Part shown: one piece after another, positions 34,826 through 44,356 of the stretch | Layout: each line of letters starts with the position of its first letter | How positions within the stretch are numbered: position 1 is the stretch's first letter | From: Candidatus Gastranaerophilales bacterium | GTDB taxonomy: Bacteria > Cyanobacteriota > Vampirovibrionia > Gastranaerophilales > Gastranaerophilaceae | Direction: 5' to 3' | Assembly: GCA_944324825.1 (NCBI GenBank) | Contig: CALUXU010000007.1 | Location: forward strand, 26,238-90,237 | Length of the DNA: 64,000 bases | Program-made: the position numbers and the translations under genes | The notes under the pieces: model-generated | The model's input: the letters and a program-made list of their open reading frames with translations, nothing else | The model's database searches: none | Told to the model about the DNA's origin: nothing

Positions 34826-36160
34826 ATGAAGAAGTTAGTCTTATTGTTAGGATTATTTATTATATATACCTCCAATTTAGCACTTGCATCTGATACAGAA
34901 TGGTGGAATAAATATGGAGATGAAGTATTAGTCGGGAATCTGGAAAAAGTATATGTACAGAATCCTGATTTAAAAATAGCAGCCCTAAAAACGAAACAAA
35001 TGCAGGAAGTTGTTAAAATGGCGTTTGCGAATGAACTTCCGCAAATCGGGTTTGATCCGAATATAAGCTGGGAAATACGTTCAAGTGATGTACATTTTGG
35101 GAATGTAATTATTCCGGATTATTCTCAAGGACGATGCCTATTACCATTAGCAATGTCTTACGAGATAGATTTATACGGAAAAAATCATTTACAGACGAAA
35201 AGTTTCAAAAAGATGTCAGAAATGACAATTCAGGATGAACAAATGGCCAGAATTTTTATTTCAAGCTCTTTTTCCGCAAATTATTTTAATCTCCTAAGGA
35301 CTGACAGATTAATACAAAACAGTAAAAAACTTGTTGAATTACAGCAAGAAATCGCAAAAATGCAAAGAATAAAATATGAAAAGGGGCTTTGCGGAGAACC
35401 GGAAGTATTATCCGAAGAACAAACTCTTACAATGTTTAAAGAGGATTTGAATAATCTTGAATCAGAACAAGAAGTCATAAAAAACCAACTTATTACACTT
35501 ATTGGAGAAAAAAATCTCAAAGATATTGAGCGTAATAAAATTGAGAATATCAAAATATTTGATGTTCCGGAATATTTAGACTCATCAGTTATCACCAAAC
35601 GTCCGGATTTTATCAAATCAGAATTATACATTCAAAAAACAGGCTTAGATGCCAGAGTGGCAAGACGGGAGTTATTACCGTCATTCACCGTATACGGGAA
35701 TGTTGGATTTAATGCCTACAGTCTAAACCGCTTATTTACAAATCGTTCCTTCTTATCAACAATAGGAATACTTCCATCCTGGGATGTATTTACGGGCGGC
35801 AGAAAAATGGCAAATTTAAGATATAGAAAACTTGAATCGAAAAAAGCTGTTGAAGAATACAATAAAACAATTCTCACTTGCCTGCAAGAGTTGAATAATT
35901 CTTTGTTCAGAATAAAATCAGTCAAAAAGAATTACAACGAAAGCACAAGAAGAAATGAACTTGAAGAAACAAAATTTGCACTTACTCAAACAAAGTTAAA
36001 AATAGGTGCGACTTCAATGCTTGATGAAATGAAGGAAGAAAGAAATCTTTATATGAGAGAAAATGAAGCAATCACGCAAAAAGCAAATTATCTTGTAATG
36101 ACAATAGAATTATATAAAGCTCTGGGGGGACAAGATTATACTTCAGAAAATACTTTATGA
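34826..36160 (+). CDS. TolC-family outer membrane efflux channel
   Basis: 444 aa. Signal peptide MKKLVLLLGLFIIYTSNLALA, then two long-helix repeats of the outer-membrane-factor fold; the second half has KRPDFIKSELYIQKTGLDARVARRELLPSFTV-type and KIGATSMLDEM segments. Forms a trimeric tunnel through the outer membrane with an inner pump. No pump or periplasmic adaptor gene is adjacent. AAGGAGG precedes ATG 34826. The promoter overlaps the putative metal-responsive operator. Its end overlaps the convergent gene by 25 nt. Confidence 0.9.
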   Translation: MKKLVLLLGLFIIYTSNLALASDTEWWNKYGDEVLVGNLEKVYVQNPDLKIAALKTKQMQEVVKMAFANELPQIGFDPNISWEIRSSDVHFGNVIIPDYSQGRCLLPLAMSYEIDLYGKNHLQTKSFKKMSEMTIQDEQMARIFISSSFSANYFNLLRTDRLIQNSKKLVELQQEIAKMQRIKYEKGLCGEPEVLSEEQTLTMFKEDLNNLESEQEVIKNQLITLIGEKNLKDIERNKIENIKIFDVPEYLDSSVITKRPDFIKSELYIQKTGLDARVARRELLPSFTVYGNVGFNAYSLNRLFTNRSFLSTIGILPSWDVFTGGRKMANLRYRKLESKKAVEEYNKTILTCLQELNNSLFRIKSVKKNYNESTRRNELEETKFALTQTKLKIGATSMLDEMKEERNLYMRENEAITQKANYLVMTIELYKALGGQDYTSENTL

Positions 36161-37212
36161 TGCTGCTTGTGATGATGCTCAGCTTTTTTATCGGCGTTTC
36201 TATATCCGATACCTGCACGGTATCCTGAAATAGTATAAAGTATCGGAAGAGCCGGCTCAATCCATTTTAAACCGGACATAACAGCAACCGTTGCAATATC
36301 ATCAGTATGCAGACAGATATCTAATAACTCAGGTTTTCTGTCATCTTTATGTTTTTCCTTTGGATTGATTTTTTCATGTTTATCATGATGAGATTTTCCA
36401 TCAAAGAGCGGATTAACAAATTTTCTTGATATAAAGTTTGCAATAGAGCTTCCGCCGATTACACCGGTTACAAGAATTCCTCCAACCATTGCAAGCGCCC
36501 TTGCAGATTTCGACTTTACTTTTGCAGTCTCCATAACTCCTAACGCTGCTGCTGCACCAACATTACACAAGAAAATATTTGCAAGATACTGATAAATTCC
36601 TTCTTTTATCTTATTAGGGATTTTCTTTTTCCAATGAGGTTTATCAAGAACAACATCAGCAGCAACACCGCCTGCAATTCCGCCCGCAACAGGTAAAGCG
36701 CCGAGTATTGATAAACGCCCCATATCTTTTACTATCTCACCTGCAGTAATATTTTGCGGCTCCGGAACAAACGCATCCATAAACGCTTTTCCTTTTTCGG
36801 TTTTCCCGATAGTTTTTTGTAAAAAGCCGATTTCTTTAATATTCAAAACCTCAGTTTTTGCTTTTTCTAATATTCTCTTAGGCTTCTCGCCCAGTTTATT
36901 TTGATTAATAAAATTCTCAACTAAAACAGTATTTCCCTGTTTGATTTTTTCTAAATTAACCTTTTCATAAGGTCTGCCGACAGCCTTTGCCGCAATTTTA
37001 GGAGCAGCAAGAGCGGCAAGCGAAGTTGCACCAAGCACCATTGCAGTATTTACTGCCACCTTCTTCTTTTTCCCCTTAGGCGCTTTACTTGTTTCATGAA
37101 CAGTATAAAGAGCCGATAAACCGGCTAAAGAGGCAGGAACAACCTTCGAAAATTTTCCTACCAATAAAGGCTGATCTAAATATTTTCCTACTGTTTTAAT
37201 TTTATTTAACAT
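36136..37212 (-). CDS. Hypothetical membrane protein with His-rich segments
   Basis: 358 aa. Ala/Gly-rich hydrophobic stretches (about 28-45, 55-72, 165-185, 205-225, 235-255). A His/Lys/Asp cluster lies at about 280-300 (KSHHDKHEKINPKEKHKDD), and the tail is AEHHHKQHHKVFSEV. Such clusters often bind metals. The TolC gene overlaps at the 3' end and a metalloregulator gene is upstream, so a metal-related role is an attractive guess only. No family recognised. Weak ribosome-binding site at ATG 37212. Confidence 0.65.
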   Translation of the reverse strand: MLNKIKTVGKYLDQPLLVGKFSKVVPASLAGLSALYTVHETSKAPKGKKKKVAVNTAMVLGATSLAALAAPKIAAKAVGRPYEKVNLEKIKQGNTVLVENFINQNKLGEKPKRILEKAKTEVLNIKEIGFLQKTIGKTEKGKAFMDAFVPEPQNITAGEIVKDMGRLSILGALPVAGGIAGGVAADVVLDKPHWKKKIPNKIKEGIYQYLANIFLCNVGAAAALGVMETAKVKSKSARALAMVGGILVTGVIGGSSIANFISRKFVNPLFDGKSHHDKHEKINPKEKHKDDRKPELLDICLHTDDIATVAVMSGLKWIEPALPILYTISGYRAGIGYRNADKKAEHHHKQHHKVFSEV

Positions 37213-37247
37213 TGTTCGGGAACCCTAACACTATATTTAAAAAATTT

Positions 37248-37667
37248 TTAACCTAGTTGTCTGAATTTTTCAATAAGTCCTGATTCATTATTACAAAACG
37301 TATTGAATGCTGCCAATTTTTCCAAAATATTCTCAGTTATAATATGTTCAATACCGCAAGCAGTCTTTGCAGCTTCTTCCTTCTCTATCCCGAGAACATT
37401 CTCAAAAAATGATTGAATGACATTATGCTTATTTATAATTTCTTTGGCTTTTTCTTTCCCTAAATCGGTGATAGAAATCATTTCGTAGCGGCCGTAATTG
37501 ATATATTTCTTTTGAGCAAGCTTATTTAATGCTTCCGTAACCGATGCTCTTGAAACATTCAACTCTTTTGATATTTCAATCGCTTTTACCGAGCCGTTAA
37601 GATTAATCCTATTGTATACACATTCAAGATAATCTTCTAAACTTGAGCTTAATACTTTTTCTGACAT
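37248..37667 (-). CDS. DtxR/MntR-family metal-dependent regulator
   Basis: 139 aa. N-terminal winged helix (LEDYLECVYNRI ... SVKAIEISKELNVSRASVTEALNKLAQKKYI), then the metal-binding/dimerisation region with KHNVIQSFFENVLG and CGIEHIITENI, as in MntR. Short, without the SH3-like third domain, so closer to MntR than DtxR. Start ATG 37667 with GGGGCGGA upstream. A box like those upstream of the TolC/DUF2023 pair lies 16-31 nt before the start, so autoregulation is likely. The metal (Mn or Fe) cannot be decided. Confidence 0.9.
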   Translation of the reverse strand: MSEKVLSSSLEDYLECVYNRINLNGSVKAIEISKELNVSRASVTEALNKLAQKKYINYGRYEMISITDLGKEKAKEIINKHNVIQSFFENVLGIEKEEAAKTACGIEHIITENILEKLAAFNTFCNNESGLIEKFRQLG

Positions 37668-37682
37668 ATCCGCCCCAAAAAT

Positions 37683-37698
37683 GTTAGCCTTGCATAAC
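37683..37698 (-). promoter_or_regulatory. Putative operator of the MntR-like gene
   Basis: GTTAGCCTTGCATAAC, close to GTTAGGCTTGTCAAAC at 34726. On the minus strand a TTGAAA-17-TAAATT promoter lies just upstream, so the box sits around the likely transcription start. Confidence 0.55.
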
Positions 37699-37771
37699 AA
37701 ATTTAACATAAGAGATTTTATATTTCAAGTATTTTTTTGTATAATATTAAAAACAAGGAAGGGAGCCTACT

Positions 37772-38398
37772 ATGACTACAAATATTCCACAAGCATCAAA
37801 AGAAATATTAATAAAACTTTTAAAAGGTAATGAACAATTTATCAACGGGAAATATGAAGCAAAAAATATAACAATAGAAACTCTTAGACAGTTTGCAAAC
37901 TATCAGGAGCCGCATGCCTGTGTTCTAAGCTGTTCCGATTCCAGAGTGGTTCCGGAATTAATATTTGAAGCGGGTATCGGAGAATTATTTGTAGTAAGAG
38001 TGGCAGGGATTACTGTCGGACCTAACGTCAGAGAAAGCATAGAATACGCAGTAAAAAAATTACATGTTCCGCTGTTAATACTACTTGGACACGACAACTG
38101 CGGAGTAATGGAATATGCAAAAGACAGCTATCCGGAAGTAAAAGAAAATTTCCAATCAATATTAAAATGCGTATATCCTGCGGTAGACAAAGATAAATCG
38201 ACACTGGAATCTAATGAAAAACTGGCAAAACAACATACCCTCTGGGTTGAAGAATTTTTGATGCAAAATTCTCCTATCGTAAAACACGCAGTAGATGAAG
38301 GAGAATTATACATCGCAAAATGCCACCTGTGCCATCAAACAGGAAAAGTTAAACTTATAAATAAAAATCTTGAAGAAGTTTCATTAGATAACATCTAG
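37772..38398 (+). CDS. Beta-class carbonic anhydrase
   Basis: Interconverts CO2 and bicarbonate in the cytoplasm. 208 aa. Zinc ligands Cys54 (SCSDSR), His107 and Cys110 (LLGHDNCG), and the Asp56/Arg58 dyad are all present, with VRVAGITVGP between. GGAAGGGAG precedes ATG 37772. Its last 15 nt overlap the convergent helicase gene. In heterotrophs it typically supplies bicarbonate for carboxylases. Confidence 0.95.
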   Translation: MTTNIPQASKEILIKLLKGNEQFINGKYEAKNITIETLRQFANYQEPHACVLSCSDSRVVPELIFEAGIGELFVVRVAGITVGPNVRESIEYAVKKLHVPLLILLGHDNCGVMEYAKDSYPEVKENFQSILKCVYPAVDKDKSTLESNEKLAKQHTLWVEEFLMQNSPIVKHAVDEGELYIAKCHLCHQTGKVKLINKNLEEVSLDNI

Positions 38399-41300
38399 TT
38401 TACACAATTCTTTATATCCGCAGAAACCGCAGCTTTTTTCCTGAGAAGCGATAGGAGTCTTAAAATTAAGATTTCTGATATTCTGATACGTATCAACAAC
38501 CAGATTTTCAATATAGTTCATATCTTCTTGCCCAAGTTCAAGCGTAACAGACTTTGCATGATTTTCAACGTAAATTACACCGACCTGCGAAACCTTAAAC
38601 CCGGTTTTCTTTTCAAAAGCGTACTTGTAACAGCAAAGCTGATTATAATAATCCTCTCTTGAGCCGCCCTCTCTATACTGGTTTTTACTCACAGGAGAAC
38701 TCGTTTTATAATCGTACAGAGCGTATGTTCCGTCAGAGAGTTTTTCTACCCTGTCAATTTTTCCGTTCAATAACTCATCTTTGAATAATACACCGTCAAA
38801 CTTATCTTCTACCGCATAAATCATTGATTTCGGAGTTTCACAGAAATGAGGATAATAGTTTTCAAATACAGCCCTTCCCCGTCTTATAAAATTCTCTTTA
38901 TCCGCTTTGGTTTTAAATATTTCTCTATCCATACGTTTTAAGAAAAGTTCAATAGCCTCCTCTTTTGAGAAATATTCAGGCTCTGATGCAGATTTTTCAA
39001 GTACATAATGAATTGCAGAGCCATAATTTGCCGCATCCCAGTCCACCTCTTCAAGATTAATCCCAAGAACATATTCGTAAAAGAATTTTTGAGGACAGGA
39101 TTTATAAGAATTAATCATTGAAGGACTCAAAATAATTGCATTTACTCTATCTTTCAATTCCGCTTCAATAAATTGCCTGTTATCAATAGTATCTCTTGAA
39201 ATTGATTTATAATACTCGGTAACATAATCCTCTTCTTTATATTCAAATTCCTCAGCATCAAAATCAAAGTCATTCAAAGGCTCAAGGTATTTAGTAACCG
39301 TTTTTAATTTTCCGTTATCGGCTTCCGAATAAGATAGAGTGAGAGAATACTTAGCACGAGTTACTCCGACAAATAATTGTTTAATCAATTCCGAATCTTT
39401 TTTTAAATCTCCATCATCAACCGAATCAGAAATATCTGTTACAAGTTTATATTCGTTAGGCATAGAAAACGCCTCCCAATTTGATGATAAAAGATTCGGC
39501 AGATATACATACTCAAACTCTCGTCCTTTAGAGGAATGGTAGGTTAATAACTGTATCGCATTTTGAACAACATTACTTTTCTCTGTTGAAAGTTCAATAT
39601 CGTTATTCTTACAATAATCCAGTTTATTTATAAAATCATTAAGAGTCGATGAAGGATCAAGCCCCATAAGATCCGTTGCTTCATCAATCATTTTTTTTAT
39701 ACCTAATATATTTTCAAGCCTGTTTTCCGTTGATGCAAAAAAGTATTCAAGAATACCGGTCTTATTTAAGACCTCAATAACACTGTTTCTCAGGTTATTT
39801 ACGGAAATATAATCTTTTAATTCCCTGAATATTTTTAGGAATTTCTTTATCTTGATTTCATCATCCCAGTCAGATAAACACTCCATATTTGTTATAAAAT
39901 CATTATTTTCACGACAGGAGCGCTTATGCTCTTTGAGAAGTTTATTATAATCTTTTAATGAAATATCAAAAGGTTTCGTCAACAATAGTCCGAAAAGCTT
40001 ATCAGAGCATAAAACTTGATTATTAAGCGCCTTCAAATAAAAGTAGAGTGTCAGAACAGATTTTATCGTAAAAATATTCACACCCTCATTCAACTGAACA
40101 GGAATATTTTTTGATTTCAACAGTTCAGCAAACACTCTCAATTCCTTCTTCTTTTTTGAAATAATTGCGATTTGAGAGAGTTTTAAATCAGGCTCTGATT
40201 TAATAAGATTAACAATATCTTCAACAACATGGTTATATTCTTGAGTAATTTCCCCAAACTGCCATTTTCGTATTTTACGGTCTTTTGCAATAATATCTTT
40301 ATTTTTTGCTGTTAAAGATTTTGTTATTGAATAATCTTTAAACATCGGATTCGCCTCAAGACGGGTTTTATCCTGATTCAATAACTTATAACTCATATCA
40401 AGAATTGTTTGTGTCGAACGATTATTTTCTGTCAGACAAATAACTTCTGTATCAGGGTATTTTTTCAGGAAATTTTCAATATTTTCAGAATTTGCTCCCT
40501 GGAATCCGTAAATAATCTGGTCATCATCCCCTACAACAAATACATTCGGGGTTGTTTTTGATTGAAGAAGCGAAAACAGAATACTATTCTGTAAATCATT
40601 CGTATCCTGATATTCATCAACCAAGAAATACTCATATTTTGCAGATATCATCGCCAAAAACTCTTCATCATCATTAAATTTTTCGATTACCAGATTAATC
40701 ATATCGGCAAAATCAATATACCCGTTTTCAATCATTTTTTGAGAATACAGTTCGTATATTGTACAGATCTCTTTAGCCTTTTCAATATTTTTATTAATCT
40801 TCTCCAAATCCTTATATCGGGTCGCATTTTTCATATTCCCTTTTGCTTCACGCTCTGCAATCTCGTTTTCTAAAGCATCTTTTGCTCGTATAAAGTTAGG
40901 ATTTGTATGCAACGCATCAAAATAAGTTTTTTTATCGATTCGTTTAGATTTAATTTTTTCAACAGTGTCTATAAATGTTCCAAGATAATAATATTTCCCG
41001 CCTCTATCTGCAACAAAAGACTTTAAATCCGCCTCATCAATAGATTCCATCATCAATTCCCGTTTAACGGTTTCCGTTACAAGCTTTATATCCGGTGAAA
41101 GCCCGAATTCTTCAGGGTAATGCTTCAAAATTTCATTACAAAAAGAATGATACGTATAAATATTGACAGATGCAGCAAGAAACCCTATTTCTTTAATAAT
41201 TCTGTGACGCATCTCAGAGGCTGCAGCATCAGAAAACGTTAAACAAAGTATCTTCTCAGGAGCAATTCCTTTTTGCAGCATTGCTGATATCCTATGAATT

Positions 41301-41422
41301 ACGGTAAATGTTTTACCTGTTCCCGGACCTGCAAGAACAAGAATTTGTCCGTTTATTGTATCAATACATCTCTGTTGGGCTGCATTTGGTATAATTGCTT
41401 TCTTTTCTAATACTTCTGTCAT
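38384..41422 (-). CDS. UvrD-type helicase fused to AddB-like Fe-S nuclease
   Basis: 1012 aa DNA repair enzyme. Superfamily 1 helicase motifs: Walker A LAGPGTGKTFTV, motif II FLVDEYQDTND, motif III VGDDDQIIYGFQGA, and VGVTRAKYSLTL late in the helicase. The C terminus is a PD-(D/E)XK nuclease (GSAIHYVLE, LNGKIDRVEKL, ALYDYKTSS). It has cysteines placed as in AddB/Cas4 iron-sulphur nucleases: one in YKSCPQKFFYEY and three in CGFCGYKELC. It probably processes broken DNA ends for recombination as a one-chain system. AAGGAC precedes ATG 41422. Confidence 0.9.
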   Translation of the reverse strand: MTEVLEKKAIIPNAAQQRCIDTINGQILVLAGPGTGKTFTVIHRISAMLQKGIAPEKILCLTFSDAAASEMRHRIIKEIGFLAASVNIYTYHSFCNEILKHYPEEFGLSPDIKLVTETVKRELMMESIDEADLKSFVADRGGKYYYLGTFIDTVEKIKSKRIDKKTYFDALHTNPNFIRAKDALENEIAEREAKGNMKNATRYKDLEKINKNIEKAKEICTIYELYSQKMIENGYIDFADMINLVIEKFNDDEEFLAMISAKYEYFLVDEYQDTNDLQNSILFSLLQSKTTPNVFVVGDDDQIIYGFQGANSENIENFLKKYPDTEVICLTENNRSTQTILDMSYKLLNQDKTRLEANPMFKDYSITKSLTAKNKDIIAKDRKIRKWQFGEITQEYNHVVEDIVNLIKSEPDLKLSQIAIISKKKKELRVFAELLKSKNIPVQLNEGVNIFTIKSVLTLYFYLKALNNQVLCSDKLFGLLLTKPFDISLKDYNKLLKEHKRSCRENNDFITNMECLSDWDDEIKIKKFLKIFRELKDYISVNNLRNSVIEVLNKTGILEYFFASTENRLENILGIKKMIDEATDLMGLDPSSTLNDFINKLDYCKNNDIELSTEKSNVVQNAIQLLTYHSSKGREFEYVYLPNLLSSNWEAFSMPNEYKLVTDISDSVDDGDLKKDSELIKQLFVGVTRAKYSLTLSYSEADNGKLKTVTKYLEPLNDFDFDAEEFEYKEEDYVTEYYKSISRDTIDNRQFIEAELKDRVNAIILSPSMINSYKSCPQKFFYEYVLGINLEEVDWDAANYGSAIHYVLEKSASEPEYFSKEEAIELFLKRMDREIFKTKADKENFIRRGRAVFENYYPHFCETPKSMIYAVEDKFDGVLFKDELLNGKIDRVEKLSDGTYALYDYKTSSPVSKNQYREGGSREDYYNQLCCYKYAFEKKTGFKVSQVGVIYVENHAKSVTLELGQEDMNYIENLVVDTYQNIRNLNFKTPIASQEKSCGFCGYKELCKLDVI

Positions 41423-41434
41423 TATAACGTCCTT

Positions 41435-41986
41435 TTATAATTCAAAATGTTCACTTTTATTCATTACGTGATTGTCACGCCAGTAACTGTTATATACTCT
41501 GGCATCTCTTATTATTTTTAACCACATATTATAATCACGTTTAAACCGAACTTTATCTCTATCTATATATTGTATTGTCATATAACCTTCAGATGCTTTT
41601 GTTGAACGAAAAATTTCCCCCTGCCCGGGAATTCCATTATATGTATTCGTTGTCCTAACCGCAACAGAATCAACTCCGGAATAACGTAAATAGTTATAAC
41701 GTCCGGTAGGATTTTGACGCATTAATTGCGCTGTCAAAATATCCGATAATCTATAAGCCGGTCCGCCGTTATCTTTATAGGAATGAACGATAACTGCCTG
41801 TTTCCAATTTGTATACTGCTGTCCGTCCGGAACATATTGCAAAATAGCTTCTGTTCCTATATTTCTGTAATATACTGCATTCCATTTTGTATTTTTGGGA
41901 AAATCAATTATTATAGTTTCATACCCAAAAGCTGCAACAGAAAAAATTATACTAAATATTAAACTGAATAAAAGGACTTTTTTCAT
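41435..41986 (-). CDS. Exported hypothetical protein
   Basis: 183 aa from ATG 41986. N-terminal signal peptide MKKVLLFSLIFSIIFSVAAFG. The mature part is rich in Tyr, Arg and Asn, with no cysteine, so probably a periplasmic or surface beta-rich protein. No family recognised. It begins inside the end of the nif3 gene (35-nt overlap) and is last in the gmk-coaBC-nif3 unit. Confidence 0.7.
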   Translation of the reverse strand: MKKVLLFSLIFSIIFSVAAFGYETIIIDFPKNTKWNAVYYRNIGTEAILQYVPDGQQYTNWKQAVIVHSYKDNGGPAYRLSDILTAQLMRQNPTGRYNYLRYSGVDSVAVRTTNTYNGIPGQGEIFRSTKASEGYMTIQYIDRDKVRFKRDYNMWLKIIRDARVYNSYWRDNHVMNKSEHFEL

Positions 41987-42626
41987 TACTATACTCAACC
42001 TCTATTCCTAAAAGAGCTTTGAAAACATCTAATATTAATATCTCGCTTTCAAAATGCCCTACATCAAAAATAACCTTTGATGATTCAACCGCAGTATGGT
42101 ATTTTACATCTCCGGTTACAAATGCATCAACATCGGTTGTTTCTATAAATTCAGAACCGGAACCGGCACAAAAACCAATCGTTTTTATATGAGAAATACC
42201 TCTGTTATTTATTAACCGTAAGTTTTTAGATATTTTTATTAGTTTTTGTGCCAAATCATCTACACTTATATCCGTTTTTACCACTCGGACAAAATCATTT
42301 TCTATTGAAAAATTTGTAAAACCCAACCTCTTAATCAAAGTTTCCGTAGTTCCGCCTTTAGCTTTATCCATAGGAGTATGAGATGCATATATATTTATAT
42401 CTTTATATTTTACAGGTACGCTAAAGAGCGGATGATGAGAGATTATCATATCACACTGAGTTTTTAAAGCTTTTTCAACAACATCATCCGTTACGGTCAA
42501 TGCAAGCATTACCTTATGGATATCTTCTATCCCGTTATCAACAATCCACCCCGAGCAATCCCATGGCTCTTGAGTTTCAAGAGGTGCAATCTTTTCTATC
42601 TTTGATACAAGAGCATACTTATTCAA
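41952..42626 (-). CDS. Nif3-family dinuclear metal protein
   Basis: 224 aa. Family marks: IEKIAPLETQEPWDCSGW, VDNGIEDIHKVMLALTVTDDVVEKA, IISHHPLF (metal-binding HH), and late VTGDVKYHTA and FDVGHFESE, which supplies the remaining metal ligands. Nif3 proteins (GTP cyclohydrolase 1 type 2-like) bind two metal ions; their function is not settled. Start taken as TTG 42626, with GGAG 7 nt upstream inside coaBC, an 8-nt overlap that implies translational coupling. Confidence 0.88.
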   Translation of the reverse strand: MNKYALVSKIEKIAPLETQEPWDCSGWIVDNGIEDIHKVMLALTVTDDVVEKALKTQCDMIISHHPLFSVPVKYKDINIYASHTPMDKAKGGTTETLIKRLGFTNFSIENDFVRVVKTDISVDDLAQKLIKISKNLRLINNRGISHIKTIGFCAGSGSEFIETTDVDAFVTGDVKYHTAVESSKVIFDVGHFESEILILDVFKALLGIEVEYSNEKSPFIQFNI

Positions 42627-43794
42627 ATATTTTCTCCAAAATTTTATAAGCAATCTCAGACTTTGATGATTTATCTAAATGTTCTATATTTAACTTATTA
42701 TCTAATATATAAACTTCGTTTTCATCGCTTGAAAAACCGATATCTTTTCTTGAAATATCATTTGCAATAAGAAAATCGCAGCCTTTATTTTTAATTTTAA
42801 CCTTTGCATTTTCAAGTAAATTTTCGCTTTCGGCGCAAAAGCCAACAATTTTTGTCGTATTTGCAGAACTTGCAAGCCCTTTTAAAATATCGGGATTCTT
42901 AACAAGTTGTATCTCTATCTCATCATCAGAAGTTTTCTTCATTTTCTGTTCTGCATAATTCTTTACCCGATAATCGGCAACAGCAGCTGCCATAATAATA
43001 CAATCGACATTGTTATTAAACGGAGTTATAGCTTTTTCCATATCAACGGCAGATTCAACCTTAACCACGTTATACGGTTTATTAATATCAAAGGTTGAAA
43101 CCAGAGTAACATCTGCACCCATAGCATAAGCCGCATCAGCCAGTGCCGTCCCCATTTTCCCGGATGAAAAATTAGAGATATATCTTACAGGGTCAATTTT
43201 TTCTATCGTACCGCCTGCGGATATAACTATTTTCTTTCCGTCCAAAATTTTATTTTTATTCAATATGTCTATTGTTTTATCATATATTTTCTCTAAAGCA
43301 CACAAACGACCTTCGCCTGTTGTACCACAAGCCAAAAAACCGGATTCGGGATTTATAATATGATATCCAGATTTTTCTAACTTTGCTACATTCTCTTGAA
43401 CAAATTGATTCTTCCACATGTTTGTATTCATTGCAGGTGCGATGATAACAGGTTTATTGAATGCACATACGGTTGTTGTTAAAAGATTATCGCATATCCC
43501 GTTAGCAATTTTGGATATCGTATTAGCAGTCGCCGGAGCAATAACCATTATATCGGCTTCATCGCAGAGTGAAATATGTTCAGGTTTATATTCTTTTATT
43601 TCAAAATTATCTACAAAAACTTCGTTTTGAGATAAAGATTCCAAAGTTAAAACAGTTACAAGATGGAGTGCATTCGGAGTTACCATAACACGCACATTCG
43701 CACCTTCCCTTTTATACATACGAATTAATTCGCATATCTTGTAAGCGGCAATACCTGCCGTTATACCTATTAATATTGTTTTCCCTTTAAGCAA
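42619..43794 (-). CDS. coaBC: CoaBC, coenzyme A synthesis bifunctional enzyme
   Basis: Joins 4'-phosphopantothenate to cysteine (CoaB) and decarboxylates the product (CoaC). 391 aa. CoaC part: GITAGIAAYKICEL, APAMNTNMW and the catalytic cysteine in SGFLACGTTGEGRL. CoaB part: ISAGGTIEKIDPVRYISNFSSGKMG, AAAVADYRV and KTKIVGF-type C-terminal lobe (TTKIVGFCAES). Start is TTG 43794 with GGAG 7 nt upstream, inside the end of gmk. Co-transcribed with gmk and nif3, a common bacterial order. Confidence 0.96.
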   Translation of the reverse strand: MLKGKTILIGITAGIAAYKICELIRMYKREGANVRVMVTPNALHLVTVLTLESLSQNEVFVDNFEIKEYKPEHISLCDEADIMVIAPATANTISKIANGICDNLLTTTVCAFNKPVIIAPAMNTNMWKNQFVQENVAKLEKSGYHIINPESGFLACGTTGEGRLCALEKIYDKTIDILNKNKILDGKKIVISAGGTIEKIDPVRYISNFSSGKMGTALADAAYAMGADVTLVSTFDINKPYNVVKVESAVDMEKAITPFNNNVDCIIMAAAVADYRVKNYAEQKMKKTSDDEIEIQLVKNPDILKGLASSANTTKIVGFCAESENLLENAKVKIKNKGCDFLIANDISRKDIGFSSDENEVYILDNKLNIEHLDKSSKSEIAYKILEKIFE

Positions 43795-43796
43795 AT

Positions 43797-44345
43797 TTAT
43801 ACTCCAATTATTTTTAAAATTTGATTAACGGCATTATCAACCGTATCATTTACCACAACGTAATCATATTTTTTTGAGTTTTCAATCTCAAGTTTTACAA
43901 AATCTAATCTTTTTTGAATAGCTTCCTCAGATTCCGTATGTCTGCCCCTCAATCTGGCTTCCAATTCCTCCAATGACGGCGGTGCTATAAAAATTAAGAC
44001 AGCATCAGGGATTTTCTGTTTGATTTGTAACGCCCCCTGGGTTTCAATCTCTAAAAGCACGTTTTTATCATCAGAAAGACATTCGTTAATATATGATTGT
44101 CTTGTACCGTATAGATTTCCGGAAAACTCCGCCCACTCAACAAAGTCATTATTCTCAATACCCTTTTTGAAATCATCTCGGGTGATGAAGAAATAATTTA
44201 CACCATTTTCTTCCCCGGGGCGCGGATTTCTTGTAGTACAGGATATTGAAAGATTTAAGTTCGGGCATTTTGCTAAAAGAGACTTTATAACAGTCCCTTT
44301 ACCTACACCTGATGAACCTGATATTACTAATAATTTTGCACTCAT
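43797..44345 (-). CDS. gmk: Guanylate kinase
   Basis: Phosphorylates GMP to GDP. 182 aa. P-loop ISGSSGVGKGTVIKSL, GMP-binding SCTTRNPRPGEENGVNYFF, and LLEIETQGALQIK with the lid segment RLRGRHTESEEAIQKRL. The rpoZ gene that often follows gmk is absent; coaBC follows instead, 2 nt after the stop. It may be first in its unit or read through from the decarboxylase 11 nt upstream. Confidence 0.96.
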   Translation of the reverse strand: MSAKLLVISGSSGVGKGTVIKSLLAKCPNLNLSISCTTRNPRPGEENGVNYFFITRDDFKKGIENNDFVEWAEFSGNLYGTRQSYINECLSDDKNVLLEIETQGALQIKQKIPDAVLIFIAPPSLEELEARLRGRHTESEEAIQKRLDFVKLEIENSKKYDYVVVNDTVDNAVNQILKIIGV

Positions 44346-44356
44346 TTGATAGAATT

